Shown piece after piece: positions 41,435 through 50,028 of a stretch of DNA of 64,000 nt. The translations under genes were made by a program, and so were the position numbers. Source of the DNA: an uncultured Clostridia bacterium (GTDB lineage Bacteria; Bacillota; Clostridia; Oscillospirales; Acutalibacteraceae); the NCBI GenBank assembly GCA_937876205.1, contig CALEII010000032.1, positions 62,001 to 126,000 on the forward strand. Direction: 5' to 3'. How positions within the stretch are numbered: the first letter of the stretch is position 1; each line of letters opens with the position of its first letter. The notes beneath the pieces were generated by a model. The model made no database searches. It was not told the DNA's origin and was given only the letters and a program-made list of their open reading frames with translations.

Positions 41435-41689
41435 TTACCACCCGTCGGTTGAGGTAATGTCTGTACCGCTTGCATTAGTTATGGAGAGCAGCTTGCCCCA
41501 GCTGTCGTATGTATACTTTGCAACAAGTGCTTTAGACGAATTGTAAATACCGATTACATCACCGAACATATTGCAAAGCACGGCGTAGTTTTCAATAGTG
41601 CCGCTTGAAAGCACCTTTTTAATACCGCTCAATAAACCGTTTGCATCATATGTATAGAACAGCTTGTATGACGGACAATCCTCATACAT
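41435..41689 (-). pseudogene. Rhs/YD-repeat fragment 1
   Basis: 84 codons of Rhs core: FYTYDANGLLSGIKKV, then GDVIGIYNSSKALVAKYTYD and SWGKLLSITNASGTDI. Intact Rhs proteins continue here into the N-x-FRYRGYYYD junction before the variable toxin tip; this copy stops at TDGW. The open frame extends upstream without a start into the flanking 92-bp repeat. A truncated core left by recombination. Confidence 0.75.
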
Positions 41690-41703
41690 CAGCTTGCCTT
41701 CAC

Positions 41704-41796
41704 AGCGGCAGATTCACAGCGAAACTGCCGCTACGATTTAGTTTTTTAACTGGCAATCAAGGACTTATTCAGGAGAAGACACAGAACCGTCCCCTG
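41704..41796. repeat. 92-bp direct repeat, copy 2 (Rhs immunity region)
   Basis: Same sequence and orientation as 40841-40932. Contains AGCGGCAG and CTGCCGCT arms and the GGGGACGGTTC end. It lies between the 289-residue protein gene and Rhs fragment 1. A shorter third relic with only the AGCGGCAG/CTGCCGCT hairpin is at 42779-42806. Confidence 0.8.
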
Positions 41797-41801
41797 GTTG
41801 G

Positions 41802-42671
41802 TTATAGAGCAGTCCTCTGATTGGTTTCTGTTGGATTGTTCGCTTCTGCAATAGGTGAAAAAGTAACCCCACCAACGAGTTTGTGTTTTTTTAGTAGTTG
41901 ATAGAAACGTTGAGAAATAATATACAGCGGATATGCAATACCTTCTCCAAAAATACGCTCTGTTACATATAAATCACTATGTGTTTGAATTTTATCAAAA
42001 TCTAAATGCAACTGATATGCGTTGTCAATAAAATATTGTTTTTTACCGCAAATTTCGCAAACTTGTCGTTTTTCTCCATATCCGAAAACTATACATTGAT
42101 TACTTAATTTGTTTTTTGATGACATCTGGTATATATGTTTACTAAAATCTCTATTTTTAAGAATAACATTTTTAAAATCAATTCCTGTAAGAGAATTAGA
42201 GTTTGCTAACTCACATACTCTATAATCCGTAAAGATTTCAGAGAATCCGGTAGATTCTGCCCAGAATGCTGTCTGAGAATTTGAAGATGGTTCTTTTTTA
42301 ATAACAAACAATTCTTTCTGCTCTTCATGCTTACTTATAATTTCGCCTGATGAGTTTGTCCATTTGCATGTATACTCATAGGCATCATCATTCAATATGT
42401 CAATGCATTGTTTTTTAGGGGTCATTACTAATAGTTTTGCATTTGATAATTCGGATGCGGAAAACTCTGCAATCATTATTGGGCTGTTAACATTCATTTT
42501 TTGAAGCTCTTCAAAATAGTAATTTAAATTCTCTGTTGTACTCCAAAGATTAAAAATAACTAAAGGTAAAAAAGAGTCTTCACCGCTAACTTTGTAAGAA
42601 ACATTATTTTTATTTAAAAAATCAACTAATTCAGATTCACATTTATCACAGAAATAATATCTATATCGCAT
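41802..42671 (-). CDS. Unknown protein of the Rhs/immunity region
   Basis: A 289-residue soluble protein. It begins with FCDKCESELVDFLNKNNV (a CxxC pair). Another CxxC pair occurs in the middle, in RQVCEICGKKQYFID near 203-217, probably a small zinc site. The C-terminal part (HSDLYVTERIFGEGIAYPLY, ISQRFYQLLKKHKLVGGVTF) resembles immunity-type DUFs that contain an internal zinc knuckle, but I cannot name a family. Position between relic repeats of an Rhs locus suggests an orphan immunity gene. ATG 42671 lacks a strong ribosome site. Confidence 0.6.
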   Translation of the reverse strand: MRYRYYFCDKCESELVDFLNKNNVSYKVSGEDSFLPLVIFNLWSTTENLNYYFEELQKMNVNSPIMIAEFSASELSNAKLLVMTPKKQCIDILNDDAYEYTCKWTNSSGEIISKHEEQKELFVIKKEPSSNSQTAFWAESTGFSEIFTDYRVCELANSNSLTGIDFKNVILKNRDFSKHIYQMSSKNKLSNQCIVFGYGEKRQVCEICGKKQYFIDNAYQLHLDFDKIQTHSDLYVTERIFGEGIAYPLYIISQRFYQLLKKHKLVGGVTFSPIAEANNPTETNQRTAL

Positions 42672-42778
42672 TCAGAATTCCTCTATCTTTTTTTAATTGT
42701 ATAAAGAGCTGAACCAAAAATTGCAGAGTAAATGACAATCAGCAGCCGGTTCTGTGATTGCTCCTGCAGAAAATCCAC

Positions 42779-42806
42779 AGCGGCAGTTTACAACAAAACT
42801 GCCGCT
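42779..42806. other. Hairpin relic of the Rhs-region repeat
   Basis: AGCGGCAGTTT and AAACTGCCGCT form an 11-bp stem. On the plus strand it is followed by GGATTTAATTATTTTTT, terminator-like. It matches the hairpin of the 92-bp repeats. Confidence 0.55.
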
Positions 42807-42814
42807 GGATTTAA

Positions 42815-43348
42815 TTATTTTTTGCCGGGTGGGGGATTCTTTAATTGGCAAGCCATATTTTGAGGTAAAATTTCCATTAGTTTTTCACGGCGTTTTTTGC
42901 TGTATTCAATTTTTAATACATTGCTTGAAACAGGTATTTGGTTTATGTGTTCTAATTCATATTTGCTTAGTTTTCTTTCTGAAATAACAATAAACCACTT
43001 GATTGAGCCAATGCCAATAGGTGTGCCGTGCCAATAAGAAGCATAAACAATATTCCGGTATTGCTTATATTTTTTTACAATAGGTTTTTGTAAAGCTGTA
43101 TGAAACTCAACACCGTTTTTTGTAAAATGAATCATTGCAAAATATTTTTTTGACTCAAATATCCAACAAATTAACATTATAGTGCACACAATCATCCCCA
43201 GTATTCTTACTTGTATGCACTCTGTATTTGTTTGCATAACTGAGCCTGTCCACCAAAAAAACGCATATGCAACAAAAGTGATAAAAAACACAAAAATACC
43301 ACCAAAAAAAAGAAAGGGTGATGCAATAATCTTGACTCGAGGATTCAT
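42815..43348 (-). CDS. Two-TM protein, unknown
   Basis: A 177-residue protein with two membrane segments near residues 5-30 (PFLFFGGIFVFFITFVAYAFFWW) and 42-62 (ILGMIVCTIMLICWIF). A cytoplasmic domain of about 115 residues follows, with FTKNGVEFHTALQKPIVKKY and a PH-like or beta-sandwich appearance (FIVISERKLSKYELEHINQI). ATG 43348 sits behind GGGGGA. Same orientation and spacing as the immunity-like genes, so likely the third orphan of this set; such membrane-PH immunity proteins are known in general, but this is inference. Confidence 0.6.
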   Translation of the reverse strand: MNPRVKIIASPFLFFGGIFVFFITFVAYAFFWWTGSVMQTNTECIQVRILGMIVCTIMLICWIFESKKYFAMIHFTKNGVEFHTALQKPIVKKYKQYRNIVYASYWHGTPIGIGSIKWFIVISERKLSKYELEHINQIPVSSNVLKIEYSKKRREKLMEILPQNMACQLKNPPPGKK

Positions 43349-43515
43349 TTTTATTTCCCCCAATATTTTGCATATAAGCTTGCTATTGAAGAACTACCTG
43401 ATTGGTTGCTCTGATTGTTCAACTATTTTATTTTTAAAACGAGTTTTTGCAAACAATCAGGAGCCGGTTCTGTGATTGTCTATAATTGTATAAGCAGAAT
43501 TTATCTTGTTGTTTC

Positions 43516-43590
43516 TGGCACCCCCTGCGAGAATCGAACTCACATCTAATCCTTAGGAGGGATTTATTCTATCCATTGAACTAAGGAGGC
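43516..43590 (-). tRNA. tRNA-Arg (CCT)
   Basis: A cloverleaf on the minus strand starting GCCTCCT with its acceptor partner AGGGGGT, and an encoded CCA (43516-43518). Anticodon stem AATCC/GGATT encloses the loop CTCCTAA, anticodon CCT. D-arm GTTCAATGGATAGAA and T-arm GAGTTCGATTCTC are typical of tRNA-Arg. Confidence 0.92.
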
Positions 43591-43727
43591 GTATATTGTT
43601 TACTCCTGAATTGTAACAGATTTGCGTTTGAGTGTCAACATAAATTTAATGTAATTAGACTCGTTTCAATTCTGATGATGTCAGAATCTGAGTTTGATTA
43701 TATACCGTTGTTTTTTGCAATGGATAA

Positions 43728-43756
43728 AAGACAGGCTTGCTTTTGTAAGTCTGTCT
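43728..43756 (-). terminator. Terminator after the traX-like gene
   Basis: AAAGACAG and CTGTCTTT arms with an inner CTT/AAG pair. On the minus strand it is followed by TTTTATCC, 23 nt beyond the gene's stop. Confidence 0.5.
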
Positions 43757-43778
43757 TTGGTGGTTGCCAAATCGGATG

Positions 43779-44522
43779 TCAGCTAATGTACTGAATATAA
43801 CCGATGATAAACAGATGTAAAGGGTAGTATATGTAAAAAAGCCATTTCATAATTCTGTTTGTTTTGGGACTGTGCCCCCTTTGTCCGTTATACATCATAA
43901 TAACCGGTATTGAAAGTAAAACCCCCATTTGTATAATTCCGTACAGCTTATCAAGTGCAAAGAAATATACAACAGAATAAATGACTACATAAAACATCAT
44001 CCATAACATCTGTTTTTTGAGATTTCCTCTGTTTGTACCGATAGCCATAATACAAAGGCTTGCGATACAGCTCCAGTCGCTCGGAAAAGTAATAACACAA
44101 ATAAGTAATACAAGAATAACTTTTATGCTTGACTTTATTCTTTCACTGTTTACAACACGAAGCATTACCAAGCCCCACGCAAGAGGCCACATAACACTTG
44201 TCTGATTGAAAATATCTCCGTAGTAAAACGGGATAAAGGATTTCCAATCAATGAAACTTGAAGAAGCGAATATGTAAGCAAAATGCGATATGAATGCAAA
44301 CGCAAACAACCGTAGAGTGTATTTGTTTATATTTTTCGTGTAGTGATAACCTTCCGCTATGAAATAACACATAATCGGACAAGTAAGTCTGCCGATTATA
44401 TGTAATACAACAGGGATAACCCCATCATCATATCCCGGAAAAACCAACCAAGCAATATGGTCAATGGTCATTGCCACTATCGCAATAAGTTTTATTGTAT
44501 TTGAATTTAGTGTTTTTTTCAT
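43779..44522 (-). CDS. TraX family membrane protein
   Basis: A 247-residue multi-pass membrane protein of the TraX family (named for F-pilin N-acetylation). It begins LNSNTIKLIAIVAMTIDHIA, the hallmark first helix with the conserved MxxDH, and has IGRLTCPIMCYFIAEGYHYT near 42-61, with about eight membrane segments. In Firmicutes TraX-like proteins are scattered chromosomal genes, probably membrane acyltransferases rather than conjugation proteins. It follows the CAT-like gene by 18 nt, a likely operon of two acyltransferase-type enzymes. Confidence 0.85.
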   Translation of the reverse strand: MKKTLNSNTIKLIAIVAMTIDHIAWLVFPGYDDGVIPVVLHIIGRLTCPIMCYFIAEGYHYTKNINKYTLRLFAFAFISHFAYIFASSSFIDWKSFIPFYYGDIFNQTSVMWPLAWGLVMLRVVNSERIKSSIKVILVLLICVITFPSDWSCIASLCIMAIGTNRGNLKKQMLWMMFYVVIYSVVYFFALDKLYGIIQMGVLLSIPVIMMYNGQRGHSPKTNRIMKWLFYIYYPLHLFIIGYIQYIS

Positions 44523-44540
44523 AACCGGTTTCTTATGAGC

Positions 44541-45182
44541 TCATTTGAGCCCTGCAATTTTTTCTTCAAGCTTCTGAACAAACTGACCGACAAAATAACC
44601 GTCAATGAATCGGTGGTTAACGTCAAGAGTCATATTGATAATATACTTGCCGTTTTGTTCTGTATATTTACCCCAAACAAGAATAGGTGCAGTGTCATCT
44701 TTGAGCTTCGGATCAGTGTAATCACGCTCGTTTGAACACATTGTAATATCCGCCCAGGGAATACATGAAAATACAATCTGCGATTCTCTGAGTCCCCCGA
44801 GAGAATATACCGATAACGGATTAATTTCACTTTCCGTGCGGGCATTTGTTGCAAATTCAACGATATCTCCGTCACAAGGGAGCGACACCATATGAAAGCT
44901 TGTTGCGCCTTTTTTCAGATCGGTGAAGCAAGGTACTCTGCGGTCAATCTTATACACCTTATTGTCTTCGGTTTCAAGCAAAAACTCATCTATTTCATTT
45001 ATTGACTGTGTGCAAAGATATATCAACGAATAATAGAACGAAATCTTATTCTTTCTTGTAAATGCAAGCAGATTTGTTACGTCAATATTAAAAGCTACGC
45101 AGTAATGCGGTGTTGCAATGTTTGAATAAAACTCAAAATGCTCTTTTCTTTCCCAAGTATTTATATCAATTTCTTTTCGCAT
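44541..45182 (-). CDS. Type A chloramphenicol acetyltransferase-like protein
   Basis: A 213-residue protein of the CAT family, usual length 210-220. It starts EIDINTWERKEHFEFY, a common CatA beginning (W-x-R-x-x-H/Y-F). The catalytic His is in DVNHRFIDGYFVGQF near 191-205, with the conserved Asp four residues later; the more common HHxxxDG here is NHxxxDG. Whether it acetylates chloramphenicol or another hydroxyl is unknown; many such genes confer no resistance. ATG 45182 with TGAGG 6 nt upstream is preferred to a GTG at 45194. Confidence 0.85.
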   Translation of the reverse strand: MRKEIDINTWERKEHFEFYSNIATPHYCVAFNIDVTNLLAFTRKNKISFYYSLIYLCTQSINEIDEFLLETEDNKVYKIDRRVPCFTDLKKGATSFHMVSLPCDGDIVEFATNARTESEINPLSVYSLGGLRESQIVFSCIPWADITMCSNERDYTDPKLKDDTAPILVWGKYTEQNGKYIINMTLDVNHRFIDGYFVGQFVQKLEEKIAGLK

Positions 45183-45552
45183 AATGAACCTCACATAGTT
45201 TATTTATAAGTAATTATATCACACCCACAACCAACAAATCAACCTGAATACATATCCTCGTGTAAACACAAGGATTTTTTATCACAAAAATAAAAAAAGG
45301 AAGTGAAAAAATGCTTTATCAACCTTTAAAACTCAAAAAACAAAACAAAAAAAGAGCAGGCTAAAACCTGCTCGATACATAAAATAAATACTATGAAGAA
45401 ACGCAAAAAAAATCGAGTGTTCACACGAAATCCGTAATGAACACTCGAAATGGAAAGGTAGCACAAATTAGAAGTTGTTCTAAATTTCGACCTATGTGTT
45501 TGAACCACTACATATTTTAATTTGACAAAATTGTGTTGAAATCTGTATGTAA
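45183..45552. other. Intergenic stretch with hairpins, no gene seen
   Basis: Contains the hairpin ATCCTCGTGT/ACACAAGGAT with T's on the plus strand (about 45254-45279), the terminator at 45340-45373, and a longer stem CGAGTGTTC/GAACACTCG (about 45412-45446). No coding sequence or promoter was recognised. A small RNA is possible but unsupported. Confidence 0.45.
45340..45373 (-). terminator. Terminator after the GNAT gene
   Basis: On the minus strand GAGCAGG (45373-45367) pairs with CCTGCTC (45360-45354), then a seven-T run. It is the first terminator downstream of the acetyltransferase at 45553. Confidence 0.75.
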
Positions 45553-45981
45553 TCATAAAACATAACTTACAAAAGAACCTGCGATCTTATCATCGGGCAT
45601 TTTTACAGGACTAATAGAAAATTTGTTTTTTTGCCATAGCTTATGTGACGGTATATTACGAATATCACAATAAGCACGCACTTGATACACATTTTCATTT
45701 TTTGCAATTTTTATAATTTCTTTTAGCATCGCCGTAGCTATCCCTTTACACCGCAAATTTGAATGTGTAACTTCAATCATATTTATGAAGATTTCATTTT
45801 GTTCAATCGGTGCAGGTATATCTCTTTTAAACGCCCACAAACAACCAACAATGGTATCATCATTTTTAGCAACAAGGAAATATCCGTCTTTACAAATTAC
45901 GTCTCGCATATAAGGATAATCTTTTAACATTTGTTCTTTTTCAAGCTCAGTTCCAATTCTTATAATAAAATTTTCATCCAT
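45553..45981 (-). CDS. GNAT family N-acetyltransferase
   Basis: A 142-residue acetyltransferase. Core strand and CoA-binding loop: FINMIEVTHSNLRCKGIATA with RCKGIA as the Q/RxxGxG/A motif near residue 79. YQVRAYCDIRNIPSHKLWQK follows as the strand-5/helix region. Substrate unknown. Its start overlaps the end of the four-helix-bundle gene by 8 nt, so the two are co-transcribed. Confidence 0.85.
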   Translation of the reverse strand: MDENFIIRIGTELEKEQMLKDYPYMRDVICKDGYFLVAKNDDTIVGCLWAFKRDIPAPIEQNEIFINMIEVTHSNLRCKGIATAMLKEIIKIAKNENVYQVRAYCDIRNIPSHKLWQKNKFSISPVKMPDDKIAGSFVSYVL

Positions 45982-46330
45982 TTGAGGTTTTATTCTCCTT
46001 TGCTGTGTTAATTGAAGCGATAAGGATCCGTTTTACCTCAACACATTTGTCAAGTAATTCTTTGTCATTATAATATCCACTTTCAATTAACAGTTCAATC
46101 CAATATTCACTTTCAGAACACTCTTTGAGTGCTATTTGTAGCTTTGCAACAAAATCAGCTTTTCCGTGTGCGTAAAATGCCTCTCGAATATTAGCACCAA
46201 TACTTGTTCCTGAACGTAAAAACTGATTGATAAGAGCGCTTTCACATTTTACATTTCGTAATTCCTTACACACTTTTATTACATTAAGTGCAAATTCTTT
46301 TGATTTTATCATTAAAGGACTTTCGTTCAT
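45974..46330 (-). CDS. Four-helix-bundle protein (23S rRNA-intervening-sequence type)
   Basis: A 118-residue helical protein with the family pattern IKSKEFALNVIKVCKELRN, then QFLRSGTSIGANIREAFYAH and FVAKLQIALKECSESEYWIE. This family is found inside 23S rRNA intervening sequences but also as free chromosomal genes near integrated elements and RAYT loci; function unknown. ATG 46330 follows AAAGGTG; a longer frame upstream is not used. Confidence 0.9.
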   Translation of the reverse strand: MNESPLMIKSKEFALNVIKVCKELRNVKCESALINQFLRSGTSIGANIREAFYAHGKADFVAKLQIALKECSESEYWIELLIESGYYNDKELLDKCVEVKRILIASINTAKENKTSNG

Positions 46331-46370
46331 AAAAACACACCTTTCACTTTTATTATACTTTCTACAAATT

Positions 46371-46393
46371 AAAAAAGCAAGGCAAAGCCTTGC
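46371..46393 (-). terminator. Hairpin with T-run on the minus strand
   Basis: GCAAGGC (46377-46383) and GCCTTGC (46387-46393), loop AAA; on the minus strand it is followed by six T. It lies between the tRNA pair and the four-helix-bundle gene and may stop read-through from the tRNAs. Confidence 0.6.
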
Positions 46394-46431
46394 AAAATAC
46401 TTCTTCACTATTCACTATTACTTATTACCTT

Positions 46432-46520
46432 CCAAAAATCCTCGTAGATAAGAGAAAAGTGAAGAGTGAAGAGGTAATAGTGAAAAAGTAAAAATCCCCG
46501 TTCTTACGAACGAGGATTTT

Positions 46521-46523
<3 letters not shown>
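46432..46523. repeat. 14-bp perfect inverted repeat including the tRNA-Tyr 3' end
   Basis: CCAAAAATCCTCGT at 46432-46445 is the exact complement of 46510-46523, which comprises the CCA of tRNA-Tyr plus the first arm of its terminator. Between them lies purine-rich AGTGAAGAGTGAAGAGGTAA sequence, itself partly complementary to 46400-46430. Confidence 0.6.
46488..46518 (-). terminator. Terminator of the tRNA pair
   Basis: On the minus strand AATCCTCGTTC pairs with GAACGGGGATT (one G/T pair), followed by TTTTAC. It begins a few bases after the CCA of tRNA-Tyr. Confidence 0.75.
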
Positions 46524-46605
<82 letters not shown>

Positions 46606-46637
46606 GATTATTCTGTTTCGTTAAGAGAGCATAAAAA

Positions 46638-46713
46638 TGGAGCTGGTGGACGGACTCGAACCCCCGACCTGCTGATTACAAATCAGCTGCTCTACCAACT
46701 GAGCTACACCAGC
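46638..46713 (-). tRNA. tRNA-Thr (TGT)
   Basis: A 76-nt tRNA starting GCTGGTG, D-arm TAGCTCAGTTGGTAGAGCA, anticodon stem CTGAT/ATCAG with loop TTTGTAA (anticodon TGT), T-arm GGGTTCGAGTCC, encoded CCA. It is 32 nt upstream of tRNA-Tyr on the same strand. Confidence 0.95.
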
Positions 46714-46843
46714 AACTCTCAACGCGAGACATAATATATCACATCAAAGCACAAATGTCAATACTTTTTTTTGATTTTTTTAAAAAAAAATTGAAATTTG
46801 TTTTTTTTGGTCTTAAATAATTATATTAAAATAAAAAAAACAC

Positions 46844-46872
46844 TTGAGTATATTTTTTTGCTGTGTTATAAT
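46844..46872 (+). promoter_or_regulatory. Sigma-A-type promoter of the sulfatase gene
   Basis: TTGAGT (46844-46849), 17 nt, TATAAT (46867-46872), 39 nt upstream of the start codon. Confidence 0.65.
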
Positions 46873-46911
46873 AAAGTGATTTAATATTACTACTGTAAAA
46901 AGGGGTGTTTT

Positions 46912-48216
46912 ATGGCTGATAATATTATATTTTATTTCTCAGACCAACAGCGTTGGGATACCTTCAATGAAACGCTTATGCCCAATCTTACAGAGCTTGC
47001 AGCTGACGGTGTGACATTTTCAGATGCTTATACCTGTCAGCCCGTGTGCGGTCCTGCGAGGGCTTGTCTTCAGACAGGGGAGTATGCAACAGGCTGCGGA
47101 GCTTATTGGAACGGAATTCCGCTTCCGGATGATATTAAATCTATTGCAGAGCATTTTAATGATGCAGGTTATGATACGGCATACATCGGCAAATGGCATC
47201 TTGCCTCAGACCGTTATCCTGGTGTCGGTCTTCATTGCGAAAAAACTGCGGTGCCCGAAAAGAAGCGTGGAGGATATAAATACTGGCGTGCTGCAGATGT
47301 GCTTGAGTTTACGTCTCACGGCTATGACGGTTATGTTTTTGATGAGAATAATAAAAAAATTGATTTTAAAGGTTACCGTGCAGATTGTATAAACGATTTT
47401 GCGATTGAGTATATTGAGCAGCATTCAGGTGAAAAACCGTTTTTTATGTTTGTGTCTCAGCTGGAGCCTCATCATCAGAATGACCGCAATTGTTTTGAAG
47501 GACCGAAAGAAACTGTGGAAAAATTCAGGGACTATCCGTTGCCCGATGACCTGACTTTTCTTGAGGGTGACTACAGAAAAGAATATCCCGATTATGTTGC
47601 TGCGATAAACAGACTTGACGATAATCTCGGCAGACTGATTGAGTGCCTGAAGAAAAAAGGGATTTTTCAAAATACCGTTATTGTTTACACAAGTGACCAC
47701 GGCTGTCATTTCAAGACAAGGAATGCCGAGTATAAACGCTCCTGTCACGACAGTGCAACGCATATACCGCTTGTTATATCGGGCGGCGCTTTCAGGGGCG
47801 GAAAATGTGACGAAAGGCTTGTTAGTCTTATAGACCTGCCGCCTACATTGCTTTCACTTGCGGGGATTGATATTCCCGAACATTATAAGGGGAATGATTT
47901 GTGTGCAGAAACCGAGCGTGACTGTGTATTTATGCAGATAAGCGAGTCTCAGGTGGGCAGAGCAATCCGCACAAAGGATTATAAATATTCTGTCAGGGCA
48001 ATGAAGAGCGGTCAGATGTGTCACAGCGCAAAGGTTTATTTTGAAGATTATCTGTATGACCTGAAGAATGACCCTTGTGAAAAGAGTAATCTTATCAGAG
48101 ATAAAAAATACAAAGAAGTCAGAGAAAATCTGAAAAAGATGCTTGTTTGTGAAATGGAAAAGGCAGGGGAGAAAACACCCGTTATTCTGCCGGCAATAAA
48201 AGTCAGACGTGTCTGA
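46912..48216 (+). CDS. Sulfatase, type I formylglycine-dependent family
   Basis: A 434-residue alkaline-phosphatase-fold sulfatase that should release sulfate from sugars or other esters. The active-site motif CxPxR is C46-G-P-A-R50, with Cys46 to be oxidised to formylglycine; the follow-up TGEYATG is typical. Metal and substrate residues: SDQQRWD at 10-16, IGKWHLA near 92 and YTSDHGCHF near 263. It lacks a signal peptide, so it is cytoplasmic. No anSME-type maturation gene lies in the window. GGGG/GTG-type ribosome site (AAAGGGGTG) upstream of ATG 46912. Confidence 0.92.
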   Translation: MADNIIFYFSDQQRWDTFNETLMPNLTELAADGVTFSDAYTCQPVCGPARACLQTGEYATGCGAYWNGIPLPDDIKSIAEHFNDAGYDTAYIGKWHLASDRYPGVGLHCEKTAVPEKKRGGYKYWRAADVLEFTSHGYDGYVFDENNKKIDFKGYRADCINDFAIEYIEQHSGEKPFFMFVSQLEPHHQNDRNCFEGPKETVEKFRDYPLPDDLTFLEGDYRKEYPDYVAAINRLDDNLGRLIECLKKKGIFQNTVIVYTSDHGCHFKTRNAEYKRSCHDSATHIPLVISGGAFRGGKCDERLVSLIDLPPTLLSLAGIDIPEHYKGNDLCAETERDCVFMQISESQVGRAIRTKDYKYSVRAMKSGQMCHSAKVYFEDYLYDLKNDPCEKSNLIRDKKYKEVRENLKKMLVCEMEKAGEKTPVILPAIKVRRV

Positions 48217-48264
48217 ATTCAATTATTGTTCAAGTTTAAATTTATAATATAGGGAATGATTAAG

Positions 48265-49536
48265 ATGAAAAATTTAAGTGCATTTACAAAAGACGAACTG
48301 AAGGTTTTTCTTGATGAAAACAAAAACCGTTACGAGGTAATAAAGGCAAGGGGCCTGTCAATAGATATGTCAAGAGGCAAGCCCTCACCCGTACAGCTTG
48401 ATATGGCTTTTGAGGATTTCAGAAAGGCTTTTGAAATAACAGATTATCACAGCAAGACAGGCTTCGATTGCAGAAACTACGGTCAGCTTGACGGTATTGC
48501 AGAGGCAAAGGAGCTTTTTGCTGAGCTTCTGGGGGTTGAAACAAAGAATGTTATCATCGGCGGTAACGCAAGCCTTGAGCTGATGTTCAGCTTTATTTCT
48601 CAGTGCTGGAGCCACGGTATAGGCGGTTGCAAGCCCTGGAGTGAGCAGGGAGAAGTCAAATTCATTGCTGTTGTTCCCGGTTATGACCGTCATTTCGGCA
48701 TTGCTGAGTATTTTGGCATAAAGATGGTCAATGTACCCATCAGCAAGACGGGTCCTGATATGGATATGGTTGAAGAACTTGTGAAAGACCCTGCAGTAAA
48801 AGGTATGTTCTGTGTTCCCAAGTATTCAAATCCCGACGGCTACACATATTCTGAAGAAACTGTTGAAAGACTTGCAAAGATGAAGCCTGCAGCACCCGAT
48901 TTCAGAGTTATCTGGGACAATGCTTACATAATCCACGAGATTTATGAAGAGGGCGACGAGCTTGCAAACATCTTTGATTATGCAAAGAAATACGGTACAG
49001 AAGATAATTTTGTTGAGTTCTGCTCAACTTCAAAGATAACCTTCCCCGGTGCAGGTATATCTGCTCTTGCCGCTTCAGATGCAAATATAAAAGAAATTCT
49101 CAAAAGACTTACAATTCAGATTATCAGCTATGACAAGATGAATCAGCTGCGTCACGCAAGAATGTACCCCACTGTTGATGATCTTAAGGCTGTTATGAAG
49201 AAGCACGCCGCAATTATGCGCCCCAAGTTTGACGCTGTTCTCGATGTGCTTGATAAGGAGCTCGGCGGTCTGGGCATTGCATCGTGGCACAAGCCCGGCG
49301 GCGGATATTTCATCTCTCTTAATGTTGACACAGGCAGTGCAAAATATGCAGGTCAGCTCTGTAAGGAAGCAGGACTCACTCTCACAGGTGTCGGCGCAAC
49401 ATTCCCCTATAAGAATGACCCCGATGACAGAAATATCAGAATTGCACCCTCATACCCCGGTGTTGAGGAGCTTGTTACAGCAGCAGAGCTTCTTTGCATT
49501 GCAGTCAGAATTGCAGCAGCAGAGGCACTGTTATGA
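48265..49536 (+). CDS. Aminotransferase class I, aspartate aminotransferase-like (PF12897 type)
   Basis: A 423-residue PLP-dependent aminotransferase. Landmarks: DMSRGKPSPVQLDMAFEDF near 35-53, the cofactor-contact stretch IIGGNASLELMFSFIS near 95-110, NPDGYTYSEETVERLA near 185-200, VIWDNAYIIHEIYEEGDELA near 213-232, and the PLP lysine in STSKITFPGAGISAL near 253. This is the variant group seen in Actinobacteria and Clostridia with alanine or aspartate activity. ATG 48265 is 9 nt after AGGGA; an ATG at 48256 abuts the ribosome site. The stop overlaps the ispF start (ATGA). Confidence 0.9.
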   Translation: MKNLSAFTKDELKVFLDENKNRYEVIKARGLSIDMSRGKPSPVQLDMAFEDFRKAFEITDYHSKTGFDCRNYGQLDGIAEAKELFAELLGVETKNVIIGGNASLELMFSFISQCWSHGIGGCKPWSEQGEVKFIAVVPGYDRHFGIAEYFGIKMVNVPISKTGPDMDMVEELVKDPAVKGMFCVPKYSNPDGYTYSEETVERLAKMKPAAPDFRVIWDNAYIIHEIYEEGDELANIFDYAKKYGTEDNFVEFCSTSKITFPGAGISALAASDANIKEILKRLTIQIISYDKMNQLRHARMYPTVDDLKAVMKKHAAIMRPKFDAVLDVLDKELGGLGIASWHKPGGGYFISLNVDTGSAKYAGQLCKEAGLTLTGVGATFPYKNDPDDRNIRIAPSYPGVEELVTAAELLCIAVRIAAAEALL

Positions 49537-50009
49537 TAAGAGTCGGTCACGGTTACGATGTGCATCGCTTTGCCGAGGATAGAGAGCTGTTTCTCGGCGG
49601 AGTGAAAATAGATTATGAAAAGGGGCTTCTGGGGCACTCAGATGCCGATGTGCTGCTTCACGCAGTCAGCGATGCACTTTTAGGTGCAGCAGCTCTGGGT
49701 GATATCGGTCAGCATTTCCCCGACAGTGATGAAAGATATAAGGGTATTGACAGTATGATTCTTCTCAGAAAAGTTGTCACCCTTCTCGGGGAAAAGGGCT
49801 ACACCGTAGGCAATATTGATGCAACAGTTATAGCTCAGCAGCCGAAAATAGGCAGATATACCCGTCAGATGGCAGTAAATATTGCATCTGCCTGCGGTAT
49901 TGAAGCTGACAGAGTAAATGTAAAGGCTACAACGGAGGAAAAGCTCGGTTTTACAGGTAGACTTGAGGGTATATCCTCTCACGCTGTCTGCCTTATTGAG
50001 AAAAATTGA
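49533..50009 (+). CDS. ispF: 2-C-methyl-D-erythritol 2,4-cyclodiphosphate synthase
   Basis: A 158-residue enzyme of the MEP isoprenoid pathway, cyclising CDP-ME 2-phosphate. RVGHGYDVHRF at 3-13 holds the zinc ligands Asp8 and His10; LLGHSDADVLLHAVSDALLG and DIGQHFPDSD follow, and TTEEKLGFTGR near 131 closes the site. ATG 49533 overlaps the upstream stop by 4 nt (ATGA), which fixes the start. Confidence 0.97.
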   Translation: MIRVGHGYDVHRFAEDRELFLGGVKIDYEKGLLGHSDADVLLHAVSDALLGAAALGDIGQHFPDSDERYKGIDSMILLRKVVTLLGEKGYTVGNIDATVIAQQPKIGRYTRQMAVNIASACGIEADRVNVKATTEEKLGFTGRLEGISSHAVCLIEKN

Positions 50010-50028
50010 TGCTCAGGCGGTGATTTAA

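Noticed and set aside
44541..45182. Functional chloramphenicol resistance gene
   Set aside because: The fold and catalytic His are present, but the HHxxxDG motif is altered and many homologues do not act on chloramphenicol; resistance is not claimed.
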